NCBI RefSeq assembly: GCF_902498065.1
Contig: NZ_CABVIR010000002.1
Span: 248,001 to 312,000, forward strand
DNA from: Pseudomonas fluorescens
GTDB taxonomy: Bacteria > Pseudomonadota > Gammaproteobacteria > Pseudomonadales > Pseudomonadaceae
DNA length: 64,000 bases
Reading direction: 5' to 3'
Shown in pieces: positions 1 through 8,809 of this stretch (its first letter is position 1; the number at the start of each line of letters is the position of its first letter). Position numbers and translations under genes: made by a program. The notes under the pieces were generated by a model. The model was not told the DNA's origin and did no database searches. It was given only the letters and a program-made list of their open reading frames with translations.

Positions 1-280
1 GCGCTTCGGGCAGTACCAGCGAGATGGTTTCCGCCAGATCGCCGACCGCCTGATAACTCTCCTCGAACAACCACGGCGACAGGCCGGAATACGCCACGGC
101 GAGTTCACGCAGGATGCGCACCGGCACCAGTTGGCGAGGACGCCCGCCGGACAGAAAGTACACCGCCCATGCGGCGTCTTCCGGCGCGGCCTGGGCGAAG
201 TAATGTTGCATGGCCGCCAATTTGGCGTTGCTCGAGGTCGTGGCATCGAGTTCGGCGTACAACTCGGCGAAGGCCTTCAT
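1..280 (-). CDS. ATP-dependent DNA ligase, N-terminal part (cut by window edge)
   Basis: Only the first 93 codons are visible. The start ATG overlaps the stop of the upstream exonuclease gene as ATGA, a mark of translational coupling. The visible peptide starts MKAFAELYAELDATTSSNAK and continues into a helical region (FAQAAPEDAAWAVYFLSGGR), which resembles the N-terminal domain of the LigD-independent, cisplatin-type ATP-dependent DNA ligases found beside an MBL-fold exonuclease in Pseudomonas. The catalytic Lys motif lies outside the window. Established knowledge: these ligases sit in a DNA-repair cluster with the exonuclease, a Lhr-type helicase and a phosphoesterase. Whether the last two follow cannot be seen here. 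The identity rests on the N-terminus plus the neighbour. Confidence 0.75.
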   Translation of the reverse strand, partial: MKAFAELYAELDATTSSNAKLAAMQHYFAQAAPEDAAWAVYFLSGGRPRQLVPVRILRELAVAYSGLSPWLFEESYQAVGDLAETISLVLPEA

Positions 281-1311
281 GGCAGTACCTCGGCGCGCTC
301 GGGTTCGGTGGTCGCGATGTCTTCTTCATCGTCGCCGTACTCGGTGGTGAACCCTTGGGCGTCGAGACCTTGTTCGCGCAGATGGCGCACCAAGACCGCC
401 ACGGAACCGTGGGTGACCATGACGCGCTCGGCACCCGTCTGCTCGATGGCCCAGAGCAGGCCCGGCCAGTCGGCGTGGTCCGACAACACAAAACCACGGT
501 CCACTCCCCGTCGCCGACGCGTGCCGCGCAAGCGCATCCAGCCGCTGGCGAAGCCATCGCTGTATTCGCCAAAGCGCCGCATCCAGGTGCTGCCACCCGC
601 CGATGGCGGGGCCAGGACCAGCGCCTTGCGCATCATCGGGTCGCTCTTTTTGACGTCGCCGGCATAGATCGTCGGCGGCAGATAAACGCCGCTCTCGCGA
701 TACACCCGGTTCAGCGGCTCTACGGCGCCGTGCACCAGAATGGGGCCCAGGCTGGCGTCGATACCGTGGAGAATCCGCTGCGCCTTGCCGAAGGAATAGC
801 AGAACAGCACGCTGGTTTTGTCTTCGGCGGCGTTGGTTTGCCACCACTGATTGATCTCGGCAAACACCTGCGCCTGGGGTTGCCAGCGATAGATCGGCAG
901 GCCGAAGGTCGATTCGGTGATGAAGGTGTGGCAGCGCACCGGCTCGAAGGGCGCACAGGTGCCGTCGGGCTCGATTTTGTAATCCCCGGAAGCGACCCAG
1001 ACTTCGCCGCCGTATTCCAGGCGCACCTGTGCCGAGCCGAGCACATGGCCGGCGGGATGGAAACTCAGAGTGACGCCGTGGTGCAGCAGCCGTTCGCCAT
1101 AGGCCAGGGTTTGCAGGTTGATGTCCTGACCGAGTCGCGCGCGCAGGATGCCTTCGCCGGGCGCGGCCGCCAGATAATGCTGGTTGCCGCCTCGGGCATG
1201 ATCGCCGTGGGCGTGGGTGATGACCGAACGCTCGACCGGCCGCCACGGGTCGATATAGAAATCGCCGGCGGGGCAGTACAAACCTTCGGGACGCGCGATA
1301 ACAAGATCCAT
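277..1311 (-). CDS. Ligase-associated DNA exonuclease (metallo-beta-lactamase fold)
   Basis: A 344-residue MBL/beta-CASP-type nuclease. The metal-binding signature THAHGDHARGG (HxHxDH) lies near residue 33, followed by further fold landmarks PAGHVLGS and SGDYK, and by a late SDHADW motif that supplies the last metal ligands. The length suits the ligase-associated exonuclease family. Known members act in DNA repair with the ATP-dependent ligase encoded next to them. Here the stop overlaps the ligase start by four bases, so the two products are probably made together. The start ATG is the first one after the intergenic REP region and gives a full N-terminus (MDLVIARPEGLYCPAGDFYI). Confidence 0.88.
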   Translation of the reverse strand: MDLVIARPEGLYCPAGDFYIDPWRPVERSVITHAHGDHARGGNQHYLAAAPGEGILRARLGQDINLQTLAYGERLLHHGVTLSFHPAGHVLGSAQVRLEYGGEVWVASGDYKIEPDGTCAPFEPVRCHTFITESTFGLPIYRWQPQAQVFAEINQWWQTNAAEDKTSVLFCYSFGKAQRILHGIDASLGPILVHGAVEPLNRVYRESGVYLPPTIYAGDVKKSDPMMRKALVLAPPSAGGSTWMRRFGEYSDGFASGWMRLRGTRRRRGVDRGFVLSDHADWPGLLWAIEQTGAERVMVTHGSVAVLVRHLREQGLDAQGFTTEYGDDEEDIATTEPERAEVLP

Positions 1312-1401
1312 GTTGTTACCAAAATGGAGGGACTTGTTAGCTATGAGGTTTGGGGGAGGGCAGAAGTTCTATCGATATTCAGCGGTATTGGTGAATACCA
1401 A

Positions 1402-1490
1402 TGTGGGAGCGAGCTTGCTCGCGATAACGGTGTGTCAGTTCCATTAATGGTGGCTGACAGGGCCTCATCGCGAGCAAGCTCGCTCCCACA
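1402..1490. repeat. Paired inverted REP element (GCGAGC-type stem)
   Basis: The first half reads TGTGGGAGCGAGCTTGCTCG and the second half is its inverted copy ending CGCTCCCACA. About 37 bases separate them. It lies in the gap between the convergent-side ends of quiP and the exonuclease gene promoter. This is the classic Pseudomonas REP pair (BIME-like), which forms a long hairpin in single-stranded nucleic acid. Confidence 0.9.
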
Positions 1491-1507
1491 GAGATCTGCG
1501 GCGATTG

Positions 1508-3958
1508 TTACTTGCCAGGCGTCAGCGTCAACCGCTTGGTCCCGTACACCTTGTCGAAGTTCTGCGGCTGCATCGGCAAACTCACGTATTGCCCCTTGAG
1601 CCACGGATCGACGCTGTCGAGGTAGTTCCGGCTGGCCGGGTTGCCGGATTGGCCAGTGCCGATCTGGCCCATCAGCGGTTCGGCCTGGCCGAAATCGACG
1701 ATGAAGCGCATGGCCGGTGCCTGCGTGGTGTTGAAGTCCTGGCCCCAGGCGAACGCCGCGGTGTTCAGCGTGGTGTGATCGCCGCCGGCCGCGAGCGGGC
1801 CGCGCACGGTCTGGCCACTGGCGTTCTTCCATTCATAGCGGTGCAGTTTGCCCCACTGCCAGGCTTTGTGATCGCCACCCAACTGGCTGTCGCCGGCGGT
1901 CATGGCGGCTGCAAGGCTGCGTGCGAGAATCGCCGGCTTATCCTCTTTCTGCGGCGTGCGCACGTCATCCCAGAACGGGCTGTCTTCACGCCCCAGCAGG
2001 TGATCGGCCTGGGCCGCGTAGGACAACTTACCGTTGGCGATAAAGGCTTTCCACGCCGGGCTGCTTTCCGGACCCAGTTCGTCGAGGAAGGTTTGCTTGG
2101 CGCTTTCCTGCAGGAACAGCTCGTAAATCGCCGCATCGGCGGAGGTCGCGGCGAGTTTGCCGTCGAACGCCATCAGGCGGGTAAACGCTTCACGCGCCTT
2201 GCCGCGATCAGCCACCGGCAGGGCTTCAATGGCTTGCTTGAGCGGCTGGGCCATGCCCGGCGCGGCAAACATCTTCTTCAGTTTGGCGGCGAACGTGGTG
2301 GTCTGATCGTATTGCATGGCAATCACACTGCGTGTGTCGTGTTTGCCCACACCGGCCAATTCCGCCATGCGCTCGCCACGCTCCGGTGCCGACCAGGAAT
2401 TGGACAGCTGCATGCCATAGCCATGGGGAATGACCCGCTGGTTGGCGGTGCCGAGCCAGCCTTGCGCCGGGTCCTGATCGTACGGGTGCAGCATCGGGTC
2501 GGCGTAACCGTCCCAGTCGTAACGACCTTCCCAACCCGGCGACGGCAGCAGGCCTTCGCCTTCGCGGCGATTCGGGTAACGACCGGTGACTTGCCAGCCA
2601 ATATTGCTGGCGTCGGCGAAGACCAGGTTCAGCGTGATCGCGCGGATTTCACGGCTGGCGTCCGAGGCTTTTTCCACGGTCTGCGCACGGGACAGGTCGA
2701 AAAACGCGTCCAGCGATTTGTCATCGGTGAAGTTCGGTGTCTGCAACGCCAGACCCAAGCCGTTGCTCAGTGCCGTGCCTTTGGCGCTATTGAGCAGCGG
2801 GCCGTGGCGGGTTTCGTACACCGCTTCGCGAATCGGCCGCTGGCCTTTGACGAAGTAGGTTTCGTTGCGAACGATGGCCGGCTGCCATTTGCCGCTGACT
2901 TCATAGGAAAGCCCGTTGCCCTGGCGTTGGATTTTTTCCAGGAACAGGTCCTGGTTGTCGCCCATGACCGAGGTCATGCTCCACGCCACTTTGCCGTTGA
3001 AACCGCCCAGCACCATCGGCAAACCGGCGATGGTCACGCCGGACGCCTGATATTTCGGTGTACGAATCTGCACGTAACTGAACAACGACGGCACGCCCAG
3101 CGGCCCATGGCTGTCGCTGGCCAGCAGGCTTTTGCCGCTGCGGCTGCGTTGCGGGGCGATTGCCCAGTTGTTCGATGAGGTGGTGCCCAGCAGATTCAGG
3201 TCGGACAGTTGACTGGTGGCCTTGCTGATTTCGGCGAGCCCTGGAATCGCTCCGTTGAGCTTGAGGCCCTGAAGTTTTTCGGCTTCGGCCACCGGCAGTT
3301 TTTCGTCGGGAGCAGACGGCGTCAGCCACGCGAGTTTGTCGGTGGTGACCGATTGGGCGAGCACCAGCGAGGAAATCTCCTCGGGCAGGTTCGCCGATTG
3401 GCTGAAGTTCAGCAGGCAGAAAATCAGCGCCGAATCTTCCGGTTTCCAGTATTCGGGTTTGTAGCCGGTGGCAGCGAGGTCGGCTGGCAACTTGTCGCGG
3501 TAGCGGAACAGGTAGGCGTTGACCCCGCGGGCATAGACTTCGAAGAAGCGTTTGAGGCGCGGCGACGAGGCCTTGTACAGCTCGCCGGCGCTTTTCTTCA
3601 GGTTGACGGCGCGCATGTAACGGTCGGCGTCCAGCAGGTCCGAGCCGGACATCTCCGACAACCGGCCTTGGGCCAGCAGGCGCAGGGTGACCATTTGTGT
3701 GATGCGGTCGCTCGCGTGCACGTAGCCGAGGGTGAATAAAGCGTCGTGGAAGGTACTGCTTTCGATCAACGGCATGCCCATGGCATTGCGGCGCACCGAA
3801 ACGTTTTGCGCCAGACCTTTGAGCGGCTGCACGCCGATGGTCGGCGGGAGCGTGTCTTGAGCGTTCCAGGTCTGACAACCGGACAGGCTCAAAACACCGG
3901 CCACTGCTGCGGCAACGCCGAACCGGGGAAGAAAATGTGTAAGGGCTGGCGAGGCCAT
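1508..3958 (-). CDS. quiP: QuiP-type acyl-homoserine lactone acylase (Ntn hydrolase)
   Basis: About 816 residues of the penicillin-acylase family, very like P. aeruginosa QuiP, which removes the acyl chain from long-chain N-acyl-homoserine lactones. The Ntn nucleophile motif SSNNW (Ser near residue 262) marks the autocleavage point between alpha and beta chains. [11 protein letters not shown] and GYVHASDRI are alpha-chain landmarks. The N-terminus has a hydrophobic stretch ending in LSLSGC (Cys28), so it could be a lipoprotein as well as periplasmic. The start is ATG at 3958, 23 codons inside the longest frame, because AGGAG sits just upstream and MASPALTHF matches the family start. It stands alone, with no AHL synthase nearby. 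Confidence 0.92.
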   Translation of the reverse strand: MASPALTHFLPRFGVAAAVAGVLSLSGCQTWNAQDTLPPTIGVQPLKGLAQNVSVRRNAMGMPLIESSTFHDALFTLGYVHASDRITQMVTLRLLAQGRLSEMSGSDLLDADRYMRAVNLKKSAGELYKASSPRLKRFFEVYARGVNAYLFRYRDKLPADLAATGYKPEYWKPEDSALIFCLLNFSQSANLPEEISSLVLAQSVTTDKLAWLTPSAPDEKLPVAEAEKLQGLKLNGAIPGLAEISKATSQLSDLNLLGTTSSNNWAIAPQRSRSGKSLLASDSHGPLGVPSLFSYVQIRTPKYQASGVTIAGLPMVLGGFNGKVAWSMTSVMGDNQDLFLEKIQRQGNGLSYEVSGKWQPAIVRNETYFVKGQRPIREAVYETRHGPLLNSAKGTALSNGLGLALQTPNFTDDKSLDAFFDLSRAQTVEKASDASREIRAITLNLVFADASNIGWQVTGRYPNRREGEGLLPSPGWEGRYDWDGYADPMLHPYDQDPAQGWLGTANQRVIPHGYGMQLSNSWSAPERGERMAELAGVGKHDTRSVIAMQYDQTTTFAAKLKKMFAAPGMAQPLKQAIEALPVADRGKAREAFTRLMAFDGKLAATSADAAIYELFLQESAKQTFLDELGPESSPAWKAFIANGKLSYAAQADHLLGREDSPFWDDVRTPQKEDKPAILARSLAAAMTAGDSQLGGDHKAWQWGKLHRYEWKNASGQTVRGPLAAGGDHTTLNTAAFAWGQDFNTTQAPAMRFIVDFGQAEPLMGQIGTGQSGNPASRNYLDSVDPWLKGQYVSLPMQPQNFDKVYGTKRLTLTPGK

Positions 3959-4234
3959 GGCAAAGCTCCTGCGGGGGTAGAGGCGCAATAAAGGCGCTAC
4001 GTTAGAGAGCAGGAGGTGGCCGCGCAAGCGGGGTGTGGGGTTATTTCAGGATTTGTCTGTCGAACGAACAAAGAATGCGGCCTTCGCCGCCAGCGCATAC
4101 GCTTTCACCGTCGCCGGTCAGTCGATTTAGCGCCTGGGCGTCAGGTCATCCTGTTTGCGATCGAGGGCTTGCCTGCAGGAGGAGCTGATGCTGAAGTGCG
4201 TGAAATCCAATGACCTTGCGTGAGAAAAGTCGGC

Positions 4235-4792
4235 ATGGAGCTCAAGACCAACGCGGCACTGATCATCATCGATCAACAAAAAGGCATTTTGGAGCCCAGG
4301 TGCGGCCGACGAAACAATCCTCAGGCCGAGGTGCGGATTCTGGAACTACTGGGTTTTTGGCGTGAAACCGGGCGCCCGGTGATTCATGTGCAGCACCTTT
4401 CCCGTTCACCGGACTCGGTGTTCTGGCCGCAGCAATCGGGCGTGGAGTTTCAGGAGCGGTTCCAGCCACTGGCCGGTGAGCGACTGATTCAGAAACAGGT
4501 GCCGGATGCGTTTTGTGCGACGGCGCTGGAGGCGGGGCTGCGCGAGTCGGGGATCGATCAATTGGTCATCGTGGGCGTCGCGACCCACAACTCGGTAGAG
4601 TCCACGGCGCGAACGGCCGGTAATCTGGGGTTTGATACCTGGGTGGCGGAGGATGCGTGCTTCACGTTCGACAAGGCGGATTACTTTGGTAATGCCCGTT
4701 CTGCCGAAGACGTGCATGCCATGTCGCTGGGGAATTTGCAGGGGGAATATGCAACGGTCGTCAGCACGGTGCAGGTATTGAACGCAAACTGA
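4235..4792 (+). CDS. Isochorismatase-family hydrolase with Ser at the usual Cys position
   Basis: About 185 residues with the cysteine-hydrolase fold. The first catalytic Asp is in ALIIIDQQKG, and a Lys follows in LIQKQVPDAF. The motif that normally reads THxCVxxTxR appears as THNSVESTAR, so the nucleophilic Cys is replaced by Ser. The hallmark VAEDACFTFD segment follows. I recall a Ser-bearing subgroup in this superfamily, so this is probably a stable variant rather than a damaged enzyme; the substrate is unknown. An in-frame GTG at 4220 overlaps the stop of a tiny upstream ORF with a good ribosome site, so translation may start there instead. A REP pair follows the gene. Confidence 0.82.
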   Translation: MELKTNAALIIIDQQKGILEPRCGRRNNPQAEVRILELLGFWRETGRPVIHVQHLSRSPDSVFWPQQSGVEFQERFQPLAGERLIQKQVPDAFCATALEAGLRESGIDQLVIVGVATHNSVESTARTAGNLGFDTWVAEDACFTFDKADYFGNARSAEDVHAMSLGNLQGEYATVVSTVQVLNAN

Positions 4793-4837
4793 AAAGCCCG
4801 TGCGTTAACTGATACATGGAGGGTGAACGTACGGCCG

Positions 4838-4934
4838 CCATCGCGGGCAAGCCCCCTCCCACAATTGATCCGCGTCAGGCACAGGTACTGTGTAGAAAGC
4901 GGACCCTGTGGGAGCGGGCTTGCCCGCGATAGCG
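4838..4934. repeat. Paired inverted REP element (GCGGGC-type stem)
   Basis: One arm contains CATCGCGGGCAAGCCCCCTC, the other CTGTGGGAGCGGGCTTGCCC. It sits between the convergent isochorismatase-like gene and the SEC-C gene. Confidence 0.88.
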
Positions 4935-4968
4935 ATTCAACAGGCGAAGAATTTTTTCGCCCGAAGCA

Positions 4969-5178
4969 TCAAGCGCCGTGGCACTTCTTGAATTTCTTGC
5001 CGTTGCCGCAAGGGCAAGGGTCGTTGCGGCCGACGTCCTTCAGGGCGTTGCGCACCGGCTCCTGGTGAGCGTGGCCGCAGTTCGGGCCGTGGACATGGCC
5101 ATGGTCGTGATCATGGTGGTCGTGATGGTCATGATCGTGGTTGCAGTCAGGGCCATGGACGTGGGGTTGCTGGGTCAT
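4969..5178 (-). CDS. Small His-rich SEC-C metal-binding protein
   Basis: A 69-residue protein in two parts. Residues 5-40 are extremely rich in His, Asp and Gly (a run of [18 protein letters not shown] plus two Cys-containing PNCGH/PDCNH motifs). The C-terminus is a SEC-C zinc motif, [18 protein letters not shown] domains bind zinc and occur at the end of SecA and in many small proteins. The His-rich part could bind nickel, zinc or cobalt. Its ATG overlaps the stop of the LEA-type lipoprotein gene by four bases (ATGA), so they form a two-gene unit. The function is unknown; metal storage or delivery is only inference. Confidence 0.85.
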   Translation of the reverse strand: MTQQPHVHGPDCNHDHDHHDHHDHDHGHVHGPNCGHAHQEPVRNALKDVGRNDPCPCGNGKKFKKCHGA

Positions 5179-5669
5179 CGGGTGTGCTCCGGAATTAAAT
5201 CGGCGGGGATTATCACGCCTTTGCGCGCCAGGTGCACGTAATGCGCGATGAACACACCGGTTTCCAGCTCACCTTCAAGACGATAAGGGATGGGTTGCTC
5301 GGGTTTTTTCAACAGTTTCACCAGATCCCGCACCTTCGGCCACAGGTTGGTGCGGATCGGCACTTTGAAATACGCGCTGCGCCTGGGGCTGACCGTAAAC
5401 CAGTGTTCGTGCTCGCCTTCGGTCAGCAGCATGTCGCCCAGGTGAATCCGGTATTCGAGGCCGCGTACCGTCAAGTCGCTGTCACGAGGGTTGTCGACTC
5501 GGAAGAACAACAGGAAGCGTTGCTCCATCAGTTTCGCCCGGACTACTTCGACCTTGACCAGGTGCACTTGAGGTTCCGGCTCATCGTCGCTGAACCAGGA
5601 CGCACAGCCGCCAAGCCCGAGAAACAGGAGCAGGGTGAGCAGAAAAAGCGCGAATCGCCGGGTGATCAT
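5175..5669 (-). CDS. LEA type 2 family lipoprotein
   Basis: 164 residues. A hydrophobic leader ends in the lipobox LGGC (Cys about residue 22), predicting a lipid-anchored envelope protein. The rest is a beta-sandwich-like segment with [38 protein letters not shown] features, typical of the LEA-2/WHy domain (quoted landmarks: [20 protein letters not shown]). Homologues in Pseudomonas are annotated as LEA type 2 proteins of unknown role. It is the first gene of a pair with the His-rich SEC-C gene. Confidence 0.82.
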   Translation of the reverse strand: MITRRFALFLLTLLLFLGLGGCASWFSDDEPEPQVHLVKVEVVRAKLMEQRFLLFFRVDNPRDSDLTVRGLEYRIHLGDMLLTEGEHEHWFTVSPRRSAYFKVPIRTNLWPKVRDLVKLLKKPEQPIPYRLEGELETGVFIAHYVHLARKGVIIPADLIPEHTR

Positions 5670-5716
5670 GGTTGTGTTTCTCCCTTGATCCCCAGTCTAG
5701 CCCTTCACGGATCACC

Positions 5717-6193
5717 TTAACTGGTGAAATACCCCGAACAACACTTCTTGAACTTCTGCCCGCTGGCACACGGGCAGGCGTCGTTGCGCCCGGCCTTGAG
5801 GGGCACGGTAGGGTCGATGAAGTACCAGTGGCCGGCGTTCTGCACGAACGATGAGCGCTCGCGGTGGCTGTGTTCGCCACTGCCGTCATGCCAGCGCGCT
5901 GTGAAGGTGACGAAGGCGTGTTCCGGTTGACCGCCGAACACCTCGGAGCTTTCCACTTCCAGGCCGAGCCAGGTGCTTTGCGCGCTCCAGTCGCTGATGG
6001 ACTGACGATCAAGGCCGGACTGCTGTGCGGGCAGGGTGGTCGCTACCAGATAATCGATCAGGCCCAACACATAAGCGCTGTAGCGCGAACGCATCAACGC
6101 TTCGGCACAAGGCGCCGGATGCCCGGCATGGTAATGACCGCAGCAGGCGTCGAGCAGGGTGCCGCTGCCGCAAGGGCAAATGGATGTACTCAT
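5717..6193 (-). CDS. ychJ: YchJ family protein (two SEC-C motifs)
   Basis: 158 residues in the YchJ/UPF0225 arrangement. An N-terminal SEC-C-like motif, [17 protein letters not shown], is followed by an NTF2-like central domain ([20 protein letters not shown]) and a C-terminal SEC-C motif, [15 protein letters not shown]. The length and order agree with E. coli YchJ. The start is ATG at 6193, since the Cys motif begins five residues later as in the family. It lies only a few bases downstream of the DUF6231 gene, so the two are probably cotranscribed. Biochemical function is not established. Confidence 0.88.
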   Translation of the reverse strand: MSTSICPCGSGTLLDACCGHYHAGHPAPCAEALMRSRYSAYVLGLIDYLVATTLPAQQSGLDRQSISDWSAQSTWLGLEVESSEVFGGQPEHAFVTFTARWHDGSGEHSHRERSSFVQNAGHWYFIDPTVPLKAGRNDACPCASGQKFKKCCSGYFTS

Positions 6194-6197
6194 TGCG

Positions 6198-6695
6198 TTA
6201 CCACCAGTATTTCCCGAAGTTTTCCGGATTGGCCCAGAACCGTGAGTTGAGCCAGTCGGGGACTTGTTTGTAGTCAAGCAGGTCGTAGGTGAACAGGGTC
6301 AGTACTTGCTCCTCGCGCTGGAAACGTTCGCTGGCTTGCAGGGCCAGGGAGAAAAAATCGGTTTCCTGCCAGCCACTGGCCGGCAAATCCGCCAGCACCG
6401 CAATGCGACTGGCATTGAGATTGCGGATGCCGCCGAGCAAATTCAGGCCATCGCGTTTGGGCAAGTGTTCGAGGCAATCGACCACCAGCGCCAGATCAAA
6501 CCGGCGCGCTGCCAGTTCGGCCGGCAACGGGCCGGGCGCGGCGTGGGCGACGCAGGTGTCCGGGTGCGCGAGCCTGAACGCCTCAAGCGCCGGGAACTCA
6601 CTGGCGCCGATCAGCAACAGGCGTGGCGGGGCATAACGATCCAGCAAAGCGGCCAGCGCTTGCTGGGGCGTGCGCGAAGAAATACCTGCAATCAT
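6198..6695 (-). CDS. DUF6231 family protein, methyltransferase-like fold
   Basis: 165 residues. [20 protein letters not shown] looks like the first strand and glycine loop of a Rossmann-type methyltransferase, and [18 protein letters not shown] resembles the later strand with an acidic residue and the EHL motif seen in class I methyltransferases. I associate it with DUF6231 of Pseudomonas. The protein is shorter than true methyltransferases and the SAM-binding GxGxG is not intact, so activity is doubtful. It is the first gene of a tight pair with ychJ. Confidence 0.7.
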   Translation of the reverse strand: MIAGISSRTPQQALAALLDRYAPPRLLLIGASEFPALEAFRLAHPDTCVAHAAPGPLPAELAARRFDLALVVDCLEHLPKRDGLNLLGGIRNLNASRIAVLADLPASGWQETDFFSLALQASERFQREEQVLTLFTYDLLDYKQVPDWLNSRFWANPENFGKYWW

Positions 6696-6832
6696 CGAAA
6701 ATCCTCAATCAGAGCGCCAAGACTAGCCTGCCCGAAGGTCCAGATATAGAGCGCCATAGCGCCAAAAGTGTCGATCAGCCGTGAACACTGGACAAAAACT
6801 GCAATGGCCTATTGCTGGCGGAGATGAAAACT

Positions 6833-6885
6833 CGGGTCTTTACTCCCTGAATCGGTTCTAAGCCGATCCCTCAGGAGAAAACTAG
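6833..6885 (+). promoter_or_regulatory. Leader hairpin hiding the SD of the first OmpA-family gene
   Basis: CGGGTCTTTACTCC at 6833-6846 is followed by a hairpin. CTCC (6843-6846) pairs with GGAG (6874-6877), TGA (6848-6850) with TCA (6871-6873), and ATCGG (6851-6855) with CCGAT (6863-6867), with one small bulge on each arm. AGGAG (6873-6877), the only good ribosome site before the ATG at 6886, is inside the stem. The same 14-base sequence and the same arrangement recur before the second OmpA gene, which argues for function. Confidence 0.55.
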
Positions 6886-7581
6886 ATGAGCATAGTTCGG
6901 ACAGCATTACCCTTGGTTCTGCTAACCAGTGTGTTGACTGGTTGCGCAGGTTTGCAGAAAACCGACTGGCCGACCTGTGCGGCAGTCGGTGGTGTGGTCG
7001 GTGCAGGCCTCGGCGCGACCGAGAGCACGGCATGGGCGGGGTATGGCGCGTTGGCAGTCGGCGGTTTGGCCGCAGCCTATTGCTGGGTTCACGGTGATGG
7101 CGACGAAGACGGCGATGGCGTGCCGGACAGCCGCGACAAGTGCCCGGGTACGCCTAGAGGCGTGCAGGTCGATGCCGAGGGTTGCCCACCACCAGTTCCT
7201 GCGCCAGTGGTTGAAGAGGCGGTTGTGGTCAAGGAAGAAGTCATTGTCATCCGCGATGTTCACTTCCAGTTCGACAAAGCCACACTCACCCCTTCTGATA
7301 AAGACGTACTCAACAAAATCGCCACGCGCCTGAAACAGGAATCTACTACCGCTCAGTTGAGCGTGACCGGTCACACCGACAGCGTGGGCAGTGATGCCTA
7401 CAACCAGAAACTGTCGGATCGTCGCGCTCACTCGGTTGTGGACTACCTCGTCCAGAGTGGTGTGCCACGCAACAGCTTCGTGTCTGTGAGCGGTGCCGGT
7501 GAAAGCCAGCCGGTAGCCGATAACAAAACCGCTGACGGCCGTGCATTGAACCGTCGCACGGAAATCAAAATCAACCGCTAA
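6886..7581 (+). CDS. OmpA-family outer-membrane lipoprotein (paralogue 1)
   Basis: 231 residues. The signal peptide ends in VLTGC (lipidated Cys20). A glycine-rich hydrophobic stretch (about residues 30-65) comes next, then an acidic calcium-binding type repeat, GDGDEDGDGVPDSRDKC (TSP3-like). The peptidoglycan-binding OmpA domain runs from about 120 to the end, with FQFDKATLTP, GHTDSVGSDAYNQKLSDRRA and NRRTEIKINR. Such proteins tether the outer membrane to the cell wall. The next gene is a clear paralogue with the same architecture, so the pair arose by tandem duplication. The ribosome site lies in a leader hairpin. Confidence 0.9.
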   Translation: MSIVRTALPLVLLTSVLTGCAGLQKTDWPTCAAVGGVVGAGLGATESTAWAGYGALAVGGLAAAYCWVHGDGDEDGDGVPDSRDKCPGTPRGVQVDAEGCPPPVPAPVVEEAVVVKEEVIVIRDVHFQFDKATLTPSDKDVLNKIATRLKQESTTAQLSVTGHTDSVGSDAYNQKLSDRRAHSVVDYLVQSGVPRNSFVSVSGAGESQPVADNKTADGRALNRRTEIKINR

Positions 7582-7617
7582 CCCCCCCATACTCCGCGGC
7601 TTGTGCAGTCGCGGATG

Positions 7618-7671
7618 CGGGTCTTTACTCCTGTGTAACCGGCATCGGCCGGTAACACAGGAGTTTTCACC
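7618..7671 (+). promoter_or_regulatory. Leader hairpin hiding the SD of the second OmpA-family gene
   Basis: CGGGTCTTTACTCC (7618-7631) is identical to the element before paralogue 1. Arms CTCCTGTGT (7628-7636) and ACACAGGAG (7655-7663, read with one A) pair over nine bases. The inner stem ACCGGC/GCCGGT closes an ATCG loop, with one A-A mismatch. The AGGAG ribosome site is fully paired. TTTT follows, so it could also act as a partial terminator of the upstream gene. Confidence 0.55.
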
Positions 7672-8382
7672 ATGAGCGTTCTCACACGGACCGTCTTGCC
7701 GGTTCTGCTGCTGGGCAGCCTGTTGACCGGTTGCGCGACTCACAGCGATGGCACCGCCCCCCTCAATCAACGCACCTGGCCGATCTGCAGCGTCATCGGT
7801 GGCCTGGTCGGTGGAGGCTTGGGCGCTATCGAAAGTAGCGGTTGGGCGGCCGGTGGAGCGGCGCTTGGTATCTTGACAGGTGGCCTGATCTGTTACGCCC
7901 AGGACGGCGACGAAGACGAAGATGGGGTCTTCGATCGACGTGATCGCTGCCCGGATACACCGGCTAATACCCCGGTCGAACATCATGGTTGTCCACTGCC
8001 GCAGTACCCCGCCAGCGTGAAGCCTGCCGAATCCGAAGTCATCACCCTGAGCGATGCCGGCGACGTGTTGTTTGCCTTCAACAAATCCGACCTGACGCCC
8101 TCGATGCAAAGTCACCTGGATGCGCTGATGCCCACACTGCAAAGCGCCGACGTGGTCAGCATCAAAGTGATCGGTCATACCGACAGCGTGGGGTCCGACG
8201 CCTATAACCAGGCACTCTCGGAACGACGCGCCAGCAGTGTCGCGGCTTACTTGCTGGGCATGGGCCTGGCGCCGAACAAACTCACCAGCGAAGGCCGGGG
8301 CGAAAGCCAGCCCGTGGCTGATAACGAAACAGAAGAAGGCCGCGCGAAAAACCGTCGCGTGGAATTGCACATCAATCGCTGA
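7672..8382 (+). CDS. OmpA-family outer-membrane lipoprotein (paralogue 2)
   Basis: 236 residues. The lipobox LLTGC places the acylated Cys at 21. The order repeats that of the preceding gene: glycine-rich hydrophobic segment, acidic DGDEDEDGVFDRRDRC repeat, then an OmpA domain with FAFNKSDLTPS, GHTDSVGSDAYNQALSERRA and NRRVELHINR. Predicted to be a lipid-anchored, peptidoglycan-binding envelope protein. It lies 90 bases after paralogue 1 and has its own hairpin leader, so the two may be transcribed together but translated under separate control. Confidence 0.9.
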   Translation: MSVLTRTVLPVLLLGSLLTGCATHSDGTAPLNQRTWPICSVIGGLVGGGLGAIESSGWAAGGAALGILTGGLICYAQDGDEDEDGVFDRRDRCPDTPANTPVEHHGCPLPQYPASVKPAESEVITLSDAGDVLFAFNKSDLTPSMQSHLDALMPTLQSADVVSIKVIGHTDSVGSDAYNQALSERRASSVAAYLLGMGLAPNKLTSEGRGESQPVADNETEEGRAKNRRVELHINR

Positions 8383-8530
8383 GCCCCGTAATAGAGCCGT
8401 CGGTCCATGATTGCAGTGGCGCCGACGGCCATTCGGTGGCGCTCATGAAGAATTTTCCGTTGCCCTCTGGCTTATCCCGCGTGGAAGCCGTTACTGTGCG
8501 TGCAAAGAATAATTCTCAACGGGGGAGCGT

Positions 8531-8809
8531 ATGAAGGTGTTTTGGGGGTTGGGGAAGCTGTTGACCCTGCTGTTCTGGCTAGTGGTGCTGGTCAATCTGA
8601 TGACGCCGTTTGTCCATCCGCTGCACCTGTTGGTCAATCTGGCCGGTGGTCTGTTGGCGTGCCTTCATCTGCTTGAGGCGGTGTTCTGTTTCCGCAGTCT
8701 CAGAGGTCGCGCCCACCCTTGGCGTGATCGCTTGAGCGTTCTTTTTTTCGGTGTTTTCCACCTGCAAACCATTCCGGCTCCTGCCGTACCGAAGGCTTCC
8801 CATGCGTAA
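8531..8809 (+). CDS. DUF1145 family small membrane protein
   Basis: 92 residues, mostly hydrophobic, with three predicted membrane segments (about 5-25, 32-52 and 65-80). LFWLVVLVNLMTPFVHPLH and the following LHLLEAVFCF match the DUF1145 (YhhL-like) family. GGGGGAG ahead of the ATG gives a good ribosome site. Its last codons overlap the start of the collagen-like gene by eight bases, implying coupling. Function unknown. Confidence 0.82.
   Translation: MKVFWGLGKLLTLLFWLVVLVNLMTPFVHPLHLLVNLAGGLLACLHLLEAVFCFRSLRGRAHPWRDRLSVLFFGVFHLQTIPAPAVPKASHA

Noticed and set aside
4016..4213. Small frame between quiP and the isochorismatase-like gene
   Set aside because: No ribosome site and no family; only its end (VILFAIEGLPAGGADAEVRE) looks protein-like, not enough to call a gene or a relic.
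7628..7667. Plain terminator between the two OmpA genes
   Set aside because: TTTT after the stem is short and the same leader design before the first gene has A, not T, after the stem; a leader role fits both, though partial termination remains possible.
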